Assembly: GCA_020047875.1 (NCBI GenBank)
Contig: JAIFNE010000202.1
Span: 1 to 7,150 of the forward strand
Length of the DNA stretch: 7,150 nucleotides
DNA from: Hydrogenophaga sp.
GTDB lineage: Bacteria; Pseudomonadota; Gammaproteobacteria; Burkholderiales; Burkholderiaceae_C
Direction of reading: 5' to 3'
Positions 6,024 to 7,150 of the stretch are shown here, one piece after another. Below the pieces are notes generated by a model. That model did not search any database. It saw only the letters and a program-made list of their open reading frames with translations, and was not told the DNA's origin. Every line of letters begins with the position of its first letter. Position 1 is the first letter of the stretch. The translations under genes were made by a program, and so were the position numbers.

Positions 6024-6344
6024 TCAGGCGTACTTTTCCAGAATCTTGGTCGACCGCTCCACCTCGCGCTGCGTGTCGTCCTCGGAGCCCCCGCTGGCCA
6101 CTGCTTCCATCACGGTGCAGGCCATCATGCGGTAGAAGGCTTTGTCCATCGCCTTTCGCGCCGCGGACATTTGCTGGGCAACGTCTTCACACGCGCGGCC
6201 CTGTTCGACCATGTCGATCAGCCCGCGCACTTGTCCTTCAATGCGCTTGAGCCGGTTGACAACGTCGCGCTGGTGTTCGCTGCGGTAACTTGCTGCGGTC
6301 GCAGCATCTGCTGCGGGCGTTGTTCGTGCAGGTGACTTGGCCAT
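6024..6344 (-). CDS. CsoR/RcnR/FrmR-family transcriptional repressor with atypical sensor residues
   Basis: This 106-residue all-helical protein belongs to the DUF156/CsoR family, whose members are tetrameric repressors that leave DNA on binding copper, nickel, formaldehyde or persulfide. The signature VVNRLKRIEGQVRGLIDMVEQG is present at 28-49 and the first ligand cysteine at Cys52 (RACEDV). The equivalents of the CsoR His and second Cys are missing: by alignment the helix RMMACTVMEAV has Thr77 at the His position and Ala81 at the Cys position, with Cys76 one residue before the His site. Two cysteines 24 residues apart suggest a thiol-based sensor rather than a copper sensor; this is inference. 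ATG 6344 has AGGA seven bases upstream. It sits between an NDUFA9-like gene and a GST gene, with an imperfect inverted repeat upstream as candidate operator. Its target is unknown. Confidence 0.88.
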   Translation of the reverse strand: MAKSPARTTPAADAATAASYRSEHQRDVVNRLKRIEGQVRGLIDMVEQGRACEDVAQQMSAARKAMDKAFYRMMACTVMEAVASGGSEDDTQREVERSTKILEKYA

Positions 6345-6361
6345 GGGTGGTCCTGAGTGGT

Positions 6362-6385
6362 GTTCTGGCGAGTGTGCCAAAGAAC
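6362..6385. promoter_or_regulatory. Imperfect inverted repeat upstream of the CsoR-family gene
   Basis: GTTCTGGC (6362-6369) and GCCAAAGAAC (6376-6385) are complementary apart from a 2-base bulge, with a 6-base centre. It ends 17 bases before the regulator's start codon, a natural place for an autoregulatory operator. It lacks the G-tract pattern of known copper-type CsoR operators, so the role is a guess. Confidence 0.3.
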
Positions 6386-6412
6386 GGCGGTTTTCGTCTC
6401 CGAGCCCCTGCC

Positions 6413-7150
6413 TCAGCGAGGCAAGCCGCTGCGCGCCTTGAGCAGGCTGCTGCGGCCGCCCTGGGTGCCCAGGTAGGTGGGTGCGATGGTGTGCACGGAG
6501 GCTGGGCGAATGCCCAACGCAGACAGGTCGGGCCACTGCCCGCTGGCCACGTTGTCGACCGACATGGCGGCCAGGTTGTCGCGGCTCATCAGCGGCTCGC
6601 CGGGCGCGAGCTCCATCAGCATGGCCTGCAGCCGGCCAATGGCCATGGGCAGCGGCAGCACCAGCCGCTGATGGCTGCCGTAACGCCCCGCGATGCGCAC
6701 CAGATCGGCCAGCGTCAGCACCTCGGGGCCGGCGCACTCGATGGTCTGGCCGATGCTGCTGCTCTGCCGGAGGCTGGCCACCACGGCCTGCGCCACGTCT
6801 TCCACCCACACCGGCTGAAACCGCGCATCGGCGCCGGCCAGCGGCATCACCGGGAAAATGGCTTGCAGCCGGGCGAACAGGTTGAGAAAGCGGTCGCCGG
6901 CACCAAAGATCACGCTGGGACGCAACACGGTCAGCGCCAGCGGGGCCGCGCGCAACACCGCCTCGCCCCGCGCCTTGCTGCGCTGGTAGCGCGACGGGCT
7001 GTCTGCTGCCACACCCAGCGCGCTCACATGCACCACACGGGTCACGCCGGTGGCCTCGCAGGCGCGCGCCAGGCTCTGGGGCAGCACCACATGCACACGC
7101 TCAAAGGCCGCCTCGCTGCCGTGCAGGATGGCCACCAGGTTCACCACCGC
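6413..7150 (-). CDS. NDUFA9-like NAD(P)-binding protein (5' end outside window)
   Basis: The 245 visible residues are the C-terminal part of an atypical extended SDR of the COG0702 / complex I NDUFA9-like family. The missing N-terminus would hold the glycine-rich nucleotide motif. Visible landmarks are VVHVSALGV, then SRYQRSKARGE with the YxxxK pair, LRPSVIFGAGDRFLN, and ARFQPVWVEDVAQAVVASL, all standard for this family, ending in a small substrate-type domain. Bacterial members are often annotated as complex I NDUFA9 subunit family, but a role in bacterial NADH dehydrogenase is not established. The frame is open to base 7150, so the start lies outside. It is followed after 68 bases by the CsoR-family gene on the same strand. 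Function beyond NAD(P) binding cannot be assigned. Confidence 0.88.
   Translation of the reverse strand, partial: AVVNLVAILHGSEAAFERVHVVLPQSLARACEATGVTRVVHVSALGVAADSPSRYQRSKARGEAVLRAAPLALTVLRPSVIFGAGDRFLNLFARLQAIFPVMPLAGADARFQPVWVEDVAQAVVASLRQSSSIGQTIECAGPEVLTLADLVRIAGRYGSHQRLVLPLPMAIGRLQAMLMELAPGEPLMSRDNLAAMSVDNVASGQWPDLSALGIRPASVHTIAPTYLGTQGGRSSLLKARSGLPR

Noticed and set aside
5244..6335. 363-codon plus-strand open frame opposite the GST and CsoR-family genes
   Set aside because: It crosses two well-supported genes and their gap, and its His/Gln/Ala-rich product matches no family.
1..7150. tRNA genes, CRISPR arrays, insertion sequences or prophage genes
   Set aside because: No cloverleaf, regularly spaced repeats, transposase motifs or terminal inverted repeats were seen in the sequence; all space is taken by the listed genes and gaps under 100 bases.

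Overview
The window looks like chromosomal housekeeping DNA from a high-GC betaproteobacterium, most likely Burkholderiales/Comamonadaceae. This rests on protein resemblance (TtcA, FolB-type aldolase, COG1565 methyltransferase, CCA enzyme, NDUFA9-like protein), the strong G/C bias at third codon positions, and the tightly packed short operons. I see no mobile element, CRISPR array, tRNA or rRNA, and no gene-free stretch above 100 bases.

Layout. (1) Minus strand, read right to left from 2085: a FolM/PTR1-like short-chain reductase, a FolB-family dihydroneopterin aldolase, then ttcA, whose 3' end runs off the left edge. (2) Plus strand, from 2084: a COG1565/NDUFAF7-family methyltransferase, a small DUF2905 membrane protein and thioredoxin 2 (trxC). 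The first genes of these two groups diverge from one shared CATG, so their start codons overlap. (3) Minus strand, read from the right edge: an NDUFA9-like NAD(P)-binding protein (5' end outside the window), a CsoR/FrmR-family repressor, a glutathione S-transferase and cca. This group converges on trxC across a short palindrome.

The most unusual region is cca. It is broken by a frameshift near 4760-4768, where about eight family-conserved residues are also missing. Further upstream it has lost, in frame, the short element after EEYALA that normally carries the Arg-x-Glu flexible loop, the element whose loss is known to turn CCA-adding into CC-adding enzymes. It also carries an Ala/Pro-rich insertion inside motif A. 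Other points of interest are a FolM-like plus FolB/FolX-like pair that could form part of a tetrahydromonapterin route, and a CsoR-family regulator whose second and third canonical metal ligands are absent, with a cysteine one residue before the usual histidine.

How the genes work together: tRNA maturation (ttcA thiolation, cca end repair), pteridine/folate chemistry (reductase and aldolase) and thiol/redox handling (trxC, GST, cysteine-based regulator) are the main themes. Two homologues of mitochondrial complex I factors (NDUFAF7-like and NDUFA9-like) also lie within a few kilobases of each other. No clearly new multi-gene system is visible.
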